This document shows, piece after piece, positions 11,228-26,396 of a DNA stretch of 64,000 nt (position 1 is its first letter; each line of letters opens with the position of its first letter). The position numbers and the translations under genes are program-made. The notes beneath the pieces are model-generated. The model had not been told where the DNA came from and ran no database searches. It saw nothing but the letters and a program-made list of their open reading frames with translations. The stretch is from Oidiodendron maius Zn (lineage: Eukaryota > Ascomycota > Leotiomycetes > Myxotrichaceae): NCBI GenBank assembly GCA_000827325.1, contig KN832872.1:1364001-1428000 (forward strand), given 5' to 3'.

Positions 11228-13106
11228 CTAGGTTTGCGACGGCCCAGTATCACTGGGCGGGCTTTCACTAGTATTGCGGTAGCTATCTGCTCTACTCTTC
11301 ACAGGATGCGGAACTTGAGGCATGCTTGGTATCTCCTTATCGCTCGTCTGCTCCCTTTCGATATGACGAGTCTGTTGTGCCACCCACGAATTGACCGTCC
11401 TGTACCTTGGCGCTTGCTCCTCAGATGCGGTCGTGTAGATTGTATCTCTATCTTCCCTCCGCTTGGCTTGGAAAATCGAAGTTACCCAAGAGAAATTCCG
11501 GACCTGTCGGTTGCCCGACTGAGAAGTGCGGGTAGCTGAAAGTCTGGGAGGAGATTCAGGGATAACAATCTGTCCATCCCCGAAACCTGATGATAAAGAC
11601 GATTCTTGACTCTGACGATTCGATGCCTTGCTAGTTGGATCCTGTGAACTAAAAATATTTTGCGTGAGGGCGCCTGAATTGGTATTGTAGGTATTATTTA
11701 TATGTGTTGAAGAAAAAGTATATAATCCTTTAGTCATATCTTGAGTGGTTTGGTGAGAAGCTAGTGGGTTTGGATATAATCCAAAAGGTGCCGGATTCGC
11801 CGCGCTTGATCCTTGAGTTGTGTCGTGCTGTTGCGATTCTGCTAGTAGCGGAGAGTTCATCGTTTGTGGGACTTCCACCTTCGATACAATCAGAGGAGAG
11901 AATTTTCCTGCTAAGAATTGCTGTTGCATTGCCGGCTTACGATCCTCAGGGAACGTATTTGATCCGTACGGGAATACGTCAACGCCGAGATCTTGCGAGG
12001 GTTGGTCTCCAATAGAACCAAGTCTCTTTCTCCGCCATCCATATCTTCCACTCTCTCCTTTGCAGATCTCGCGATTGCGAAATATGTAAAACATGTCTCT
12101 GTTTCTCATCCGCAGGACGAAGTAGACTGAAGCTACTATTATAATGAGTGCGCCTATAGTACTATTAATTATTGTATACACCAGTCATTGAAAAGTTACT
12201 TACCAATAGTCCCCGCCGCAATCAAAAAATTCTGCAATGTTGGATTCAATGAAGCATTCCTGCTAGCATTGTAACGAGAATCACCTGCGGCTTGTGCCTG
12301 AGCTGACGCTGCAGACCCGACCACAGTCTCCTGGTGAATGGAAGAGGTCATTGTTGTAGAGGTCACAGAGCTGCTTGAGATTGTGGATGTAGGATTCACA
12401 TTAGGATTTAAACCGTTCCGTGGTTGGCTCGTTGTATCGAGAGATGAAGGTAGGAGAGGTATGAACGGGGTCATGGTGGTAGTTGGTGGGAGAATTGTGG
12501 TTAGGGCAAGCTATCATTGTCAGCTCATTACTGACGTGATAGAGAGTGACGACTTACTGGCACATCTGATGGAGTAGTAGAGAGACTAATAGTGGAACTT
12601 ATGGCCGGCGTAACGATTGGGGTGGTAGGTGGAGGTGGTGGTGGGGGTGGGGGTGTATTTACGGACGTCGAAATCGAGGTAACGGCCACGATAGGAGGTG
12701 TTGGCAAAGCCGTTATAGTAGTAGACGTGGGTAGGGCAGCTGCTGTCGTAGTGGTAGATATGGCTGGGGCTGTTGTGGATGTTGTAAAGGCCGTGGAGGT
12801 TGTCGATTGGTCCCCTAGAGATGCTGTGCTTTTGTGGCCAAATGGGAAAAGAGGATGGCCAAAGAGTTGTCCAAGGATACCATCATCATCCTTAGTACTA
12901 CTGTTGTCGTTGTCTCTTCTGACAAGAGGACGGCCATCCTGAGCCACTCTTATCCGATTGCTGTGAACAGTGCTGTCGTCCTTATCTACTTCCTCCCGAA
13001 TTGGGTCACCGGCTCTCTTCTTGAACGGCACGTCTTTTGTTAAATCACGTTTCCGCCTCAGATCTGCTAATTGAACTTGCTGTACTGTACTGAGCGGTGC
13101 CATCAT
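11228..13106 (-). CDS. Ser/Thr-rich single-pass membrane protein
   Basis: Three exons (13106-12558, 12510-12204, 12153-11228) joined by 47- and 50-nt introns give 593 residues. The N-terminal half is mucin-like: long Thr/Ser stretches and a nine-Pro run, typical of O-glycosylated fungal cell-surface stalks. One hydrophobic helix (ALIIIVASVYFVL) follows at about residue 285, then a basic stop-transfer segment (RMRNRD) and a 300-residue polar cytoplasmic tail with many Ser/Thr-Pro sites. The layout resembles fungal wall sensors of the Mid2/WSC type, but I see no WSC cysteine domain. The model lacks a signal peptide. A hydrophobic ATG frame starts at 13316 (MTLSFPLALSFSTYIY) and could be a first exon spliced in frame; this is speculative. 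Function unknown. Confidence 0.7.
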
Positions 13107-14424
13107 TCTCCGTTGGATGTTTGCCAGATCCTGTCATTTTCTCCCTGTACAAGCAGTTCAGGCCTTAGTTGATGCCCCAAGACAATAGATTGCTCTTCGA
13201 GATGTGGTAAAAATTCGTGGGAATGGTCAGGCTCCAGAAGATTATTATCACAATCCAGTTGTGTAAAGATAAATATATGTGGAAAACGACAAGGCTAATG
13301 GAAACGAAAGCGTCATCTTTGAGGACCTCGAGTCTTCAAAAGAGAGGACAAAGAGAGATATGGTGAAGCCGTTGCATGTTTGAAAAGATGGAGTTCATGA
13401 ACCGTTCATGAGCCGGCCTCCAACGTAAGAAGACCCAGTGGATAATACTTAGAGTAAGGCAGACTGTACTACGAACCGCTCACGACACACAGATTCAATG
13501 CATACGACGCACCAGGAGAATGGAGTGTTCCCTGCAGCGGAGCTTCATCTCTTGCGCTACTATTCTGCGACTGGAAACTGCCATGCATCTGGAGCAAATG
13601 TCTGGGAGCGTGGCGTCTATGCAATGATCTGATACTTGCGGGCAACTTTGCCAGTATCCTTGAATTTCTGACGTGGTGATCAGAAGTAGCGGGTCTGAGT
13701 ATGATGAGATTACTGCACAGCAAATCATTCCCAAGGCCAGACACAATCTGTGCGCACTGTGGCAGGTAGAAAATTCTGCATTGTCATAATCTGGTGGAGA
13801 GATATCTGGGACGACGATGGCGTTTCGGCAGGGGCCTTGAGTTTCGGGTCCAACCCCAGACAACCCACTTTATATCCCAGGACGAAATGCTGGCCCGGAT
13901 GCGAGCACAGCGCGGTCCGGATAAAGACAATAGATCAAAGCTTGATCACAAGATTTGGGCAGAGGTTAATTGCCATCGGATACCTTTACGCATATGTCTT
14001 CGATCACTTGAATCGTCTCAAGTCGCTAGGCTGCAGGATGGGGACCAGCTGTCACTTGGCCGCTGGATGGAGGCTAAAAGCTACCCTGCGTAACCGTAGC
14101 TCCGATATATATTTGAGATAGACCATAGTAATTCCTGCCGGACCAGAAGCTACTGTAGCTGATGATACGAGGTGGACAAGCAGGGTCGAGAACTATGCCT
14201 CCTTACATAACAAGCGATAAGGCAACTCTCTCCCCGTTGGCTGAGACACCAATCTGGCGACATCGATAATTTGTACCACCTTACCAAATATTGGATATTT
14301 TTCGGGTAGATCCTTGGGGAATGAGATATGTACCTCGTGTTCTCAGACTGAATGAACCAGTTGAGATGCATCCTCAAGCTTCATGCTAAACAGTGGCATG
14401 GCGCCTAAATAACATCGCACCGCC
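13107..14424. other. intergenic, possible upstream exon
   Basis: About 1.3 kb without a gene I can support, apart from the possible hydrophobic first exon at 13316 on the minus strand. A minus-strand frame at 13495-13863 starts with TTG and matches no family I recognise. Confidence 0.4.
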
Positions 14425-16108
14425 ATGGACGGCTTGAAGAAAGGAGCGTGGGGACTCAATAGCAAGAAGAAATGGCTAAAAGTTAGAAGCCCCTGCGCCC
14501 CTAGGCCAGTAATGCAACCGTATTTGCTAACGGCGATCCCAGGCTCACAAGAAACTCTGCAAAAGCTCTACTCCGAGCTGAACATTCAGTTAAATGTCAT
14601 TGTCACTGCCACATACTCAAATGGAAGGGATACTCTATTGGAAGAGGCGCTCCTCTATCAAGCACTCCGGAAAGCCATTGCGGAACAGCCGGCTCTTAGC
14701 ATTGTGATGTATGAAGAGCCATCAAAGGAGAACCAGATCGATCATCGACCATGGGAAGGCCGTCTCAAGAGCATCAACTTACCAGACTGCGTATCATATC
14801 TTAATGACTACGATATATCCTCCAATGGCCTTCAGAACCTATTGGAGACAAATCATAATGAATGGTTTGATGTTCAAGACCGGAAAACCCCTCTCTAGAA
14901 GCTAGTAGTCGTCAACAAGACACACGTTCTTTTCATCTACAATCCCTTTATTGCTGATGGATCAAGTGGACTCAATTTTCATCAGAGTCTGCTCTCTGCC
15001 CTTAATCGAGTATCAAAGGATGACGAATCGGCCATTCCAGAGGCTCTGGGCTCGCCAGTAGTTCAGATCTCAAGTACTCCTCCTCTACGTCCAAGAGGCT
15101 TGGATCTATTGAGAGAGCAGTTTCCTACTACATGGTACTGGTTTCCGTCACGAACATGATCTACTTATACCTCCTGCGCTTCATGATACCGAAGCAATCC
15201 TGGATCTTCCCAGAGGTAGATTTTGATCAACGAATACCGTTGAACTGCAAACTACCACTCAAATGCAAGTGCCCAGTGACCAAAGTGCAAAGGTTGTATC
15301 TCTATCCATTGACACTGGCCTCTTGCCTTGAAATCTGTAGAAGAAACAATGTGTCATTCACGGCTTTACTCTACACTTTGATTTCGATAACCCTCGCTGT
15401 CGATATATACCCCGAAGCCAAGATCAGCATATTCTAACACCCTGGTTAACTTGCGCCGTTTTGTGAATAAAAGTAAGAGAGATATAGTGGACAAATACAT
15501 GACGAGCATTAGATCAGGATTCCTGCACCGCCCTTGACTTAGTGCCAATAGGTCAGCTGAGACGCCTCTACGGGTCCCTTGCTCCCTTCTCAGATAAGTC
15601 ACCATGTTCCACAACATCAAATGAAACCTTGAAAGCTGGTCATCAAACCTCTACGATTAATCATGCTGTTGTTTGGGACCTAGCACGAAAATACAAAGCT
15701 GCGCTTGACGCAGGGCTTCGGATGCCACGGCCTAGAACTTCTCCTCTCGTGCAAAATGTCCTCTCGATATCGAAGCTAATGCTTGCTGACGAGGAAGCAT
15801 TCGCCGGTGCAATATTTGCCACGATGAGGACTGTGCTTCCGAATACCTTCTCTCTATCGAATCTTGGAGCCTTCACTCCAGCCCCCTCTACAGATTGAGA
15901 GACTGGCGGTTGGACGATCACTAATATGGAATTTCCGTTGTCCTCTTATAGGATCGGTTTCGGTGCCCCTCTATATTTTGCCATTATCAGCGTCAAGGGT
16001 GGTGCCTGCGTGATGAACGTCGATTACCAGGAAGGGGTTATTGAGGATGACTTGGTAGAGCGCGTGATATCTGGGGTAGAAAGACGATTGTTGCAAATAT
16101 TACAATAG
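14425..16108 (+). pseudogene. decayed alcohol acetyltransferase-like gene
   Basis: Pieces of an alcohol acetyltransferase family (AATase, Pfam PF07247) protein lie in order but in different frames. Segment one (ATG at 14425) reads to a TAG at 14896-14898. Family members have Trp at that point in the motif PLW-KLVV, and the same frame continues after the stop as KLVVVNKTHVLFIYNPFIADGS. In that segment the His expected in HxxxDG is replaced by Pro. Later segments change frame: RLYLYPLTLASCLEICRRNN near 15290-15350, YSNTLVNLRRFV near 15430-15470, FSLSNLGAF near 15860 and GAPLYFAIISVKGG near 15965. At least three breaks plus the lost catalytic His argue for a dead gene. Intact members transfer acetyl groups from acetyl-CoA to alcohols. 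Confidence 0.75.
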
Positions 16109-16735
16109 ACGGCTTGACTCGAACGTGTATTCAACATACGGTAAGTGGAAAGAACATAGGAAATTCAAATACTCAGGTCTATAGACTGTGGGTGAGGAAT
16201 TTATTCATACTACATCAAGCCTCATTTGAAAACTATCACGTGATCTCCGCGGTCCTCAGCCGTTCAAAGGCACACACGGCCTCCACGTCTCATCCCTTAC
16301 TCAGAGAGAACTCAGGTTCCTATAACAGCTTCCAATCATCTCAGTAACGTGCCATGCTCCGGCTTCTTCCTTGTTCGTGCTTGGCTGCCCATGTATTCAC
16401 ATGTAACCACAGGATCGGTGACCACGACCCGGGAAAACCCACTACCCGAAATGGCCCGAACTATCTCCATCAGTATAGATAGTGGCTTATCTAGGTACAG
16501 GTCAAAAGCTTGAAGAAGATAGAAAATTCACCGAGTTGATGTATTTCTCCGGTCTGGTTGGGGATTGGTACGAAAAAAAAACTTGCTGATAGGCGGTTGT
16601 CTAGGCCGAATGATTACAGTGCTGCTAATCCCTGTCGCCTAGAAAGCTTTCAGCCAATTTTCGATCTCCTGTCTCTTGACTCTTGACGAAATCCAAGCTC
16701 TTCCCCTAACCATAAGCCATCTCTGGTCCTGGATA
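16109..16735. other. intergenic, NADH dehydrogenase promoter side
   Basis: About 630 bases between the pseudogene and the NADH dehydrogenase. A CACGTG lies at 16237-16242. No coding signal was seen. Confidence 0.45.
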
Positions 16736-18576
16736 ATGGCGTCGTCGACGACCAGAGCAATGGTGAGGGTCCAGATACCTTCATCAATTGAATTCAAAAG
16801 CACCACAGCCATTCGCAGGGCCTTCACGACGTCATCTCTTGGTGGCTTTACACGGGCGCGAGCAAGCCAACAAGCCATCTTCAATAAGAACAGCCTCCGA
16901 CAAAGCTTTCGCCGCACCTACGCCGACGTAGCGCCTGCTCCAAAGCGTCGCAGATTCCGCTGGTTTAGATGGCTCTGGCGCCTCACTTATCTCTCTGCCA
17001 TTGCTGGGACAGGGTATCTCGCATATGGTGTCTATGAGCTCCGACATCCCGACGATCAGGTTGAACCCGATCCAACTAAGAAGAACCTCGTCATTCTAGG
17101 TATATAATGCAATTTATGTGCTCCTAGTAATATACTGATGAGAATTGCAATAGGCTCTGGGTGGGGCGCAGTATCACTGCTCAAGAAACTCGACACAGAT
17201 CTCTACAATGTCACTGTCATCTCGCCGCGCAACTATTTCCTCTTCACTCCCCTTTTGCCATCGTGCACAACCGGTACAGTTGAGCATCGATCAATCATGG
17301 AGCCCATTCGAAGTATCATTCGACACAAAAAGACGGCCGTAAAGTTTTACGAAGCAGAGGCGACCAAGATTGACCCGGAGAGAAAAGTCGTTGCCATCAA
17401 TGACAATTCCGACATCAAGGGAGAGATGAACCAGACCGAGGTCCCTTATGATATGCTGGTGGTTAGTGTTGGTGCAGAGAATGCAACTTTCGGTATCCCT
17501 GGTGTTAGAGAGCACTCATGCTTCTTGAAGGAGATTGGCGATGCACAGCAGATTCGAAAGAAGATTATGGACTGCGTGGAAACTGCAACCTTCAAGGATC
17601 AATCACCAGAAGAGGTCGACCGTCTTCTACATATGGTTGTTGTGGGTGGTGGACCTACAGGTGTTGAATTTGCTGGTGAACTGCAGGATTTCTTTGACCA
17701 AGATATCAAGAAGTGGGTTCCTGAAATCAGCGACAAGTTTAAAGTGACTCTCATCGAAGCTCTTCCCAACGTCTTGCCCATGTTCTCAAAACAACTCATC
17801 GACTATACTGAATCGACATTTAAGGAGGAGAAAATCACAATCAAGACGAAGACCATGGTGAAAAAGGTGACTGACAGGACTGTCGAGGCCGAAGCGACTG
17901 GTCCTGACGGAAAGAAAACGCTTGAAGTTCTGCCCTATGGCCTCCTGGTCTGGGCTACTGGAAATGCCGTCCGACCCGTCGTCAAGGACCTGATGTCTCA
18001 GATCCCGGCACAGAAAGATTCTCGCAGGGGCCTTGCTGTCAACGAATATCTCGTCGTACAAGGTACCAAGGATATCTGGGCTACTGGTGACTGCGCAGTC
18101 GCTGGCTATGCGCCAACTGCTCAGGTAGCTTCGCAAGAAGGCGCCTTCCTTGCTCGTCTCTTCAACACCATGGCCAAGAGCGAGGCGATTGAATCCCAGA
18201 TCTCGACCTTAAGCCAAAGCTTAAACCTTCAACCCGGAGATGCTGCTGCTGTGTCTAGGGATATCGAGACACATGAGAAACAGCTGAGAAGGATTAAAGA
18301 TATCAAACCCTTTCATTACACTCACCAAGGTTCCCTAGCCTACATTGGAAGTGAGAGAGCCGTCGCGGATGTCAGCTGGTTAAACGGAAATTTCGCTACC
18401 GGTGGTGGATTGACCTATCTCTTTTGGAGAAGCGCCTATTTAAGCATGTGCTTTAGCAGTAAGTCCTCCCTCTACTTAACTAGCAAAAGTTAACATTTAT
18501 AGCTCGCAACCGTGTTCTCGTTGTTCTCGACTGGCTCAAATCTAAGGCTTTTGGCCGCGACGTTTCTCGCGAATAA
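16736..18576 (+). CDS. NDE1: mitochondrial alternative NADH dehydrogenase
   Basis: This is a type II, non-proton-pumping NADH:ubiquinone oxidoreductase of the mitochondrial inner membrane (NDE/NDI family). Three exons (16736-17099, 17154-18458, 18503-18576) give 580 residues. The N-terminus is Arg/Ser-rich and poor in acidic residues, like a mitochondrial presequence. A basic segment and one hydrophobic helix (LTYLSAIAGTGYLAYGVY) follow, as in external-face enzymes. The FAD dinucleotide fold is NLVILGSGWGAVSLLKKL and is interrupted by intron 1. The NADH-binding fold is MVVVGGGPTGVEFAGEL. Further family marks are PRNYFLFTPLLPSCTTGTVE, IWATGDCA and TAQVASQEG. The C-terminus is the usual membrane-binding tail. 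No EF-hand insert is seen, so it resembles the Ca-independent forms. Whether it faces outward (NDE) or inward (NDI) is inferred. Confidence 0.92.
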
Positions 18577-21568
18577 GTTCCACTTTACACACTGCAATTT
18601 TCTTACCTCATAATGATCTCTGGGATAGACGGGGGGCAGTAGTGTATATGTATAGTTATAGAATAACAAAGGAATGGAGGAACCTCAAATTGACTGATTA
18701 TGCGCGAAGGAGCCAAATTAGCTATGATTTTGTACAAAGAACAAAATCGCATAGATATAAATTGAGCTGAACGCGTTTCCCGGTCAAGAAAGTAACTTTA
18801 TGCTAGATATCGCGTAATACTTCATAGTCTACTCTTTATTTGCTCATGAACGTCTTTGCCATAGGAATTATACGCCTGATAAGGATACGCTGGATATTTT
18901 TATTCGCCTCGAGACATGCAGCATCACTTGGTGGAGACGGCTGAGAGTAAACACCACAATACCCAAACTCCCTATCAATCCACTATATCAAATTTATTAG
19001 CAATATTATATCAAACCTGAAAACCTCCAGAACAGATTCAGATGCCCACCCCACCGCATAATCCCCTCCCGCTTCCTGAACTCGACAACATCTTCCGTAT
19101 TAATCAGCTCTCTCAGACCAAAAGTTTACCGAAATATTCAAAGGTTGGTTTTTTGCAAAATTAACATGATTCTGAGCATTGCACAGCTGCAACTGTGGTT
19201 GGAAGTTTAGTGCAAGATGCGATCCAGAATGTAGTGTTCACGTCCATGCGTGCGGGGTTGTTGGCCTCGACGGACTTAAATCCGAAGCATGCTGAGAACT
19301 CGAAGTCTCCTGGAGTTTATATCTCAGCGCTGTGTCAACTAGATCATTAAGGATGTTGTGAACAGATATCTACAGATTTTCTTTCCTGGCCGCCATCATA
19401 AGTACTCCATGTAGTGTTTGCGCCGTATTCTAAAGAGAGTCAGCTTTTCGTCCCAAAGGCTTATTTGAACTCTTCAAAACTAACTCGGCGGAGGAATTCC
19501 TTTCTTATTTATTGACATACGACTAAATTCAAATTAAACGATTATTACATGTTCCACATCCACTAACTGTGAAAACTGCAATACAACATATCCTTGTAAC
19601 TTCGAACGTACAGCGAGTTGAGGCTCCGGGTCCCGCAGCCGCAAAGCCCACCGTAGGACCTTATTCTATCCTAATTGGAAGTCCAACTGCAGAGGATATG
19701 GAGTGGGACAATTATTTTACGTGAAAATCCATTGAGCTCTGATTACCCTCGAATCTTACTATCGCCCCCTAATAATTGTATATTCTCCACTCCCGTGGCT
19801 AACATCCTAACTAGGAAGGGTAAACAGAAACAGATTTCCTGAGTAGCGATAGGTCGCACGGATCACAGCACTCCCTTTATCAGATAGAACAAGCTGAGTC
19901 ACAGAGTGGAGAATATACAATTATTAGAGGGGATAGTAAAAGGGATTCGTGAGACCACATGCGGGGCAAATACATCACGTGACCAAGATCCTTCAGTCCC
20001 GCAGCCTTGGGAGCTGAAGAGAGCCTCGATCGTTCTTCTGGACTATGGCTGACGGGAATGATGTCCTGCGTGATCTGCGGCCTATCATCCCTTAAGACTG
20101 TCCGGACCATGACATCAGATTTGCACACGGGACGAAGGTTTGTTGCACATCGCAGGCGTCAGGCGTTCAGGACATTTGGTGATCTGTGTGCCTCTTAGTA
20201 CAACCGACAGGTGGAGGTGAGAACATGGACATCCACTCTTGAAAGCTACCGAGTAAGATCTTCGGAGTATTCAGCCGCCCTTGAGGGTAGAATCAACTTT
20301 ACGTGTTCTGGCTAAGATCTCGAATGTTATAATTAACTTCAGGTAGTTTACTAGGTAATGAAGAAGCAGCATCTACATCACATGGTGTTTATCGGGGAAA
20401 CCTTGGCTGTACTGTTATGGTTTCCTCGACTCACGTAGGCCTGTCCACAGATACCAATTAAAACGGAGAATTATCTAGAACCTAGAGGCTAATTCTAAAC
20501 TTCAAAGGGCGCTCAGGTTGAGCAGGAATAGTGGAGTAGATCGAGGTTGAGGGATATAATAGAAACCGGAGAAGCAACGGCATGAGAAAATAAACTATAA
20601 AATATGCCATCCCACTATTCAGTTTTAAGCATATAGCATAAGGCATCGTATTCGAAAGGCAGATCAGCATTCCTTGAAAAAGGTAGACAAGGCAGACCGA
20701 ATCCAAGAGCCTTGTATAGTCCAATATACCTCGCTAGAGCTGGACATCCATTAGAATTCTCCTTTGTCAAACAATTCGTATGTCCTGTTGAGATGTGAAG
20801 TCCATTCTAGTATCTCGCAAGAAATTTAGGGTAGGCATGGATAAAATAGCCAAATGGCAGGATTTAGGAATAGGACTCTGGCATGAAACTTCGTGAGACT
20901 GTCGCAGACTGTTCTCGGCAATTTTGTATGTGCGAAGTAGACTTTGTGGGGGTATATCCATATCCCAATAATAACACCAAACGGGTCTTTACTACTGCCA
21001 GTGGATATCGTGGCCGTCAGTTGTGACGCAAACCCAGACTGGACACCGCACAGGAGAGACCAGGACGCCTGTGCCACCCGATTCCAGCCCATCCACACTC
21101 AATCTTGACGAATCAGAGAATCTGGTGGCGCTTGCGGGCAATTGCTAATGATATATGGTTTGCTGCCACCCGAGGCTCTGGAGGCAAAACTGATTACTCG
21201 TGGCGAGTTCTGCCTGTTGATATTCAGGCGGCAAGGCAGCAATATCTGCCTGTCGCCGCAACTGTAACAGTAAGCGATTCCAGCATCTTCCGCTGTCGGC
21301 TAAGCGAAAGATCGAGCTCCCTTAGGTAACGCTGGTCGTCATCCACTGGTTCCTGAACACCTGGAGCTCTTCTTCTCACTTTCTTGATCTCCATCCCGCT
21401 CCCTCCTTTCCCTCCCATCCACAACCTCTGTCACTTCATCAGCCAGGTCTGAGCACGTTGACACTCTTTCTCAAGAGCCCCTCTTAATCTTATCGCTATC
21501 TTACGGCGATCTATTGTTGCATCTCTGCATCCGCCTGCCATCAACCTCATCTATCAACTGCACTCAAG
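18577..21568. other. 3-kb gene-free, AT-leaning stretch
   Basis: No frame here starts with ATG and looks like a protein family I know. The only structured feature is the inverted-repeat element at 19759-19936. The last 300 bases are pyrimidine-rich and are probably the CDC48 promoter and leader. Confidence 0.55.
19759..19936. mobile_element. MITE-like inverted-repeat element
   Basis: The ends are inverted copies of each other for about 35 bases. The left end begins CTATCGCCCCCTAATAATTG, and the reverse complement of the right end begins CTATCCCCTCTAATAATTG. The match continues through TATATTCTCCACTC, with about two mismatches overall. A TA dinucleotide flanks each end (19757-19758 and 19937-19938), as expected for a Tc1/mariner-type target-site duplication. 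The element is 178 bp and codes for nothing, so it fits a non-autonomous DNA transposon (MITE). No second copy was noticed in the window. The superfamily is inferred from the TA alone. Confidence 0.7.
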
Positions 21569-24317
<2,749 letters not shown>

Positions 24318-24724
24318 ATTGTATTCTATTTTCCTTTTTCGCATAAAACGATCATACGGCACGGTAAATCGCAGCTAGGTGGACCTTATTCGGAGTCGGG
24401 AGAGTCTGCATGAACGGTAACAGATCTCGGATGATGTCCGCCCGCATGGATCAGCGGACGCCGGGATTCTCTCTCTGGTCTTAATTGATCATTCGCCGTT
24501 GCCTTATAATAGAGTGTTCAATAAATGCTTTCGTACTACTCCGTTCCCATGCAATTTTCCGTGATCTAGCGACAAAATGAAAACGACCTGAACGCCAGTA
24601 GACTGCCATCATGCCTCTGAAACGCAGTCCCAAACCCTGTAAATATCATCGCTCCCTGTAAAATCTGATGTCACTTGTATCTGCAATATACATTCCGAAT
24701 CTACACCGTAAACTACGCATCACA
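24318..24724. other. convergent 3' region
   Basis: About 400 bases between the ends of the convergent CDC48 and SHG1-like genes. An AATAAA-type motif (CAATAAATG) lies near 24520. Nothing else was seen. Confidence 0.5.
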
Positions 24725-25289
24725 TTACTCCACCTCAACAACCAAATCCAAACACTCCTTCGTGATCCTCACACCCTCTTCAACCACACTCTTCGGTAAG
24801 GCAAGACTCTTCCCGCCTTCGCCCTTCCCCAGCACCGCCGCAGCAGGCTTACTTGCGCTGGTACCTGCCGCTGCAGCGCCGTTCTCCTTGGCCTCTTCTT
24901 GGTTCCGCGCGGCCGCCGTATCGGCCTTTATATCATCTAGCACGCGCGTCATGAGCGCGGGGAAAGTAGTGTAGTCGCCGGAGCGTAGCAGGGCCAGCGC
25001 GTGGTCCTGGATTAGCGTCGGCCAGTTTGTGGGTGAGGCATTGAGGGCGTGTAGGAGTGATTCCTGAATTCTGTTTAGCAGGGAAAGTTAGCGATTTGTG
25101 TCTCAATTAAGAAGGACGCGGTGTGAGAGGAGGGTAGGAGGGCAGGAGCGGCAGGACGAACTTGGAGATATGGCCATCTCGTAGTAGAATGGTGTTTATT
25201 TGAGAGCGGAGATCTGGGTCTTGGGTTGTCGGCGTGTATGTTGATGCTGCCTTGGGGACCCGGACTGGGGTTGTAGGTTCTGAATTCAT
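24725..25289 (-). CDS. SHG1/BOD1-like COMPASS subunit (tentative)
   Basis: Two exons (25289-25162 and 25070-24725) joined across a 91-nt intron give 157 residues. Residues 25-85 (DPDLRSQINTILLRDGHISK then IQESLLHALN, LIQDHALALLRSGDYTTF) form a helical segment like the SHG1/BOD1 domain found in the Set1 histone H3K4 methyltransferase complex (COMPASS). The second half is Ala/Lys-rich with a short acidic tail. The assignment rests on pattern memory and should be read as tentative; a lineage-specific helical protein is the alternative. The splice donor reads GTTCGT rather than GTAAGT, but the junction restores an uninterrupted conserved helix. A CACGTG lies about 35 bp upstream, at 25325. Confidence 0.6.
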
Positions 25290-26396
25290 GGTATTTTTTG
25301 ATATACAGCCCTGGGTAGACAGCTCACGTGTGACTGAGCGCTGCCAAAGATGTCCCTTCGTATCCTGCTGATGTGCAAGATAGCCAAGGAAGAGCCACAA
25401 AAGGCCGAGAATTCCAAAGCAATTATCCGGTGATGCAAAAGCTCTTGCTGATGTTGCTCTGGTTATCGTTGAATATATGGTGTTTCATGGATCGGGTTCC
25501 ACTACTTGGACATATACACGACGAGGCTACCGCAAAAGGCTACCGAAGTCAGGATTCGCACTATTCCAGGAATGGGAAGCCTTGCTATGCTAGTGCTGGG
25601 ATATACTTAGGCATCTCAGACCCTACGGGTATATCTGAGAACAATGCGACAGTCTCAATAAGGCAAGGCCAGGCATTCAAGCACTCGCCAATAGCCACCA
25701 GAAATCCTCATCAACCTTACACCCTGTGAAACCCGCCCCAGTCTCAGGAGCGACAGCATCACAGCTGTACAGCCTCAGCGCGGGCTTTTCGGAGGGCAAC
25801 AGGTGCATCTCCACGGCGGGCTCGTCCAATCAAACTGTGCTATATATCCTTCTCTGCGATGCTCAGGAGGCTTCCCTCACACCCAGCCCTCCAGCTGAGA
25901 TATGTTGGTAGCGCTTGTTGATGGTGAGGATACATTCTCCGCATTATTGGATCTCTCCTTCTCCTCTACCATTCCCTTTATTTTCTCTATCCGCCCAATA
26001 GCCCTTGTTATCGGGTAAGCCTTTGTCGTTGATCACCATCTTGCGGGGTTCAGAGAAGTCTCTTGGGCAGCACGAGGCACGAAAGCTAAAGTACTATTTA
26101 AGCTTGGTGACTGCTTCGCCTGACGCTTTCCGTTTCAAACAAAAAGTTGGCTGAGTTCTGCTGAGGATCGGAGCTACTGGCGCACTGGCACTCAAGCACA
26201 ACGTGTTTGAACCCCTCGCGTTTCCTCAATTACAAGTCTCGCGACGTCACTGTGAAAACATCCAAGCGTCGATCTCTCGCGGGAAAACCGGTTCGCCAAC
26301 ACATTCCTACTCTTCTAACTTGCGATCCTCAAGGCTACGGAAGAATATCAGAGTTCACCTCGAGTGTTGCTACAACTTAAACACAGAGTGGTCACT
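25290..26396. other. intergenic, no gene seen
   Basis: About 1.1 kb. An open frame at 25373-25729 has no recognisable family and is not called. The last 250 bases should hold the promoter and leader of the secreted protein gene. Confidence 0.45.

Noticed and set aside
13495-13863. 122-codon minus-strand frame with a hydrophobic segment
   Set aside because: It starts with TTG, has no family resemblance and no supporting splice context.
25373-25729. 118-codon plus-strand frame upstream of the secreted protein gene
   Set aside because: No recognisable domain, no good start context, and sited between two well-supported genes with separate promoters.
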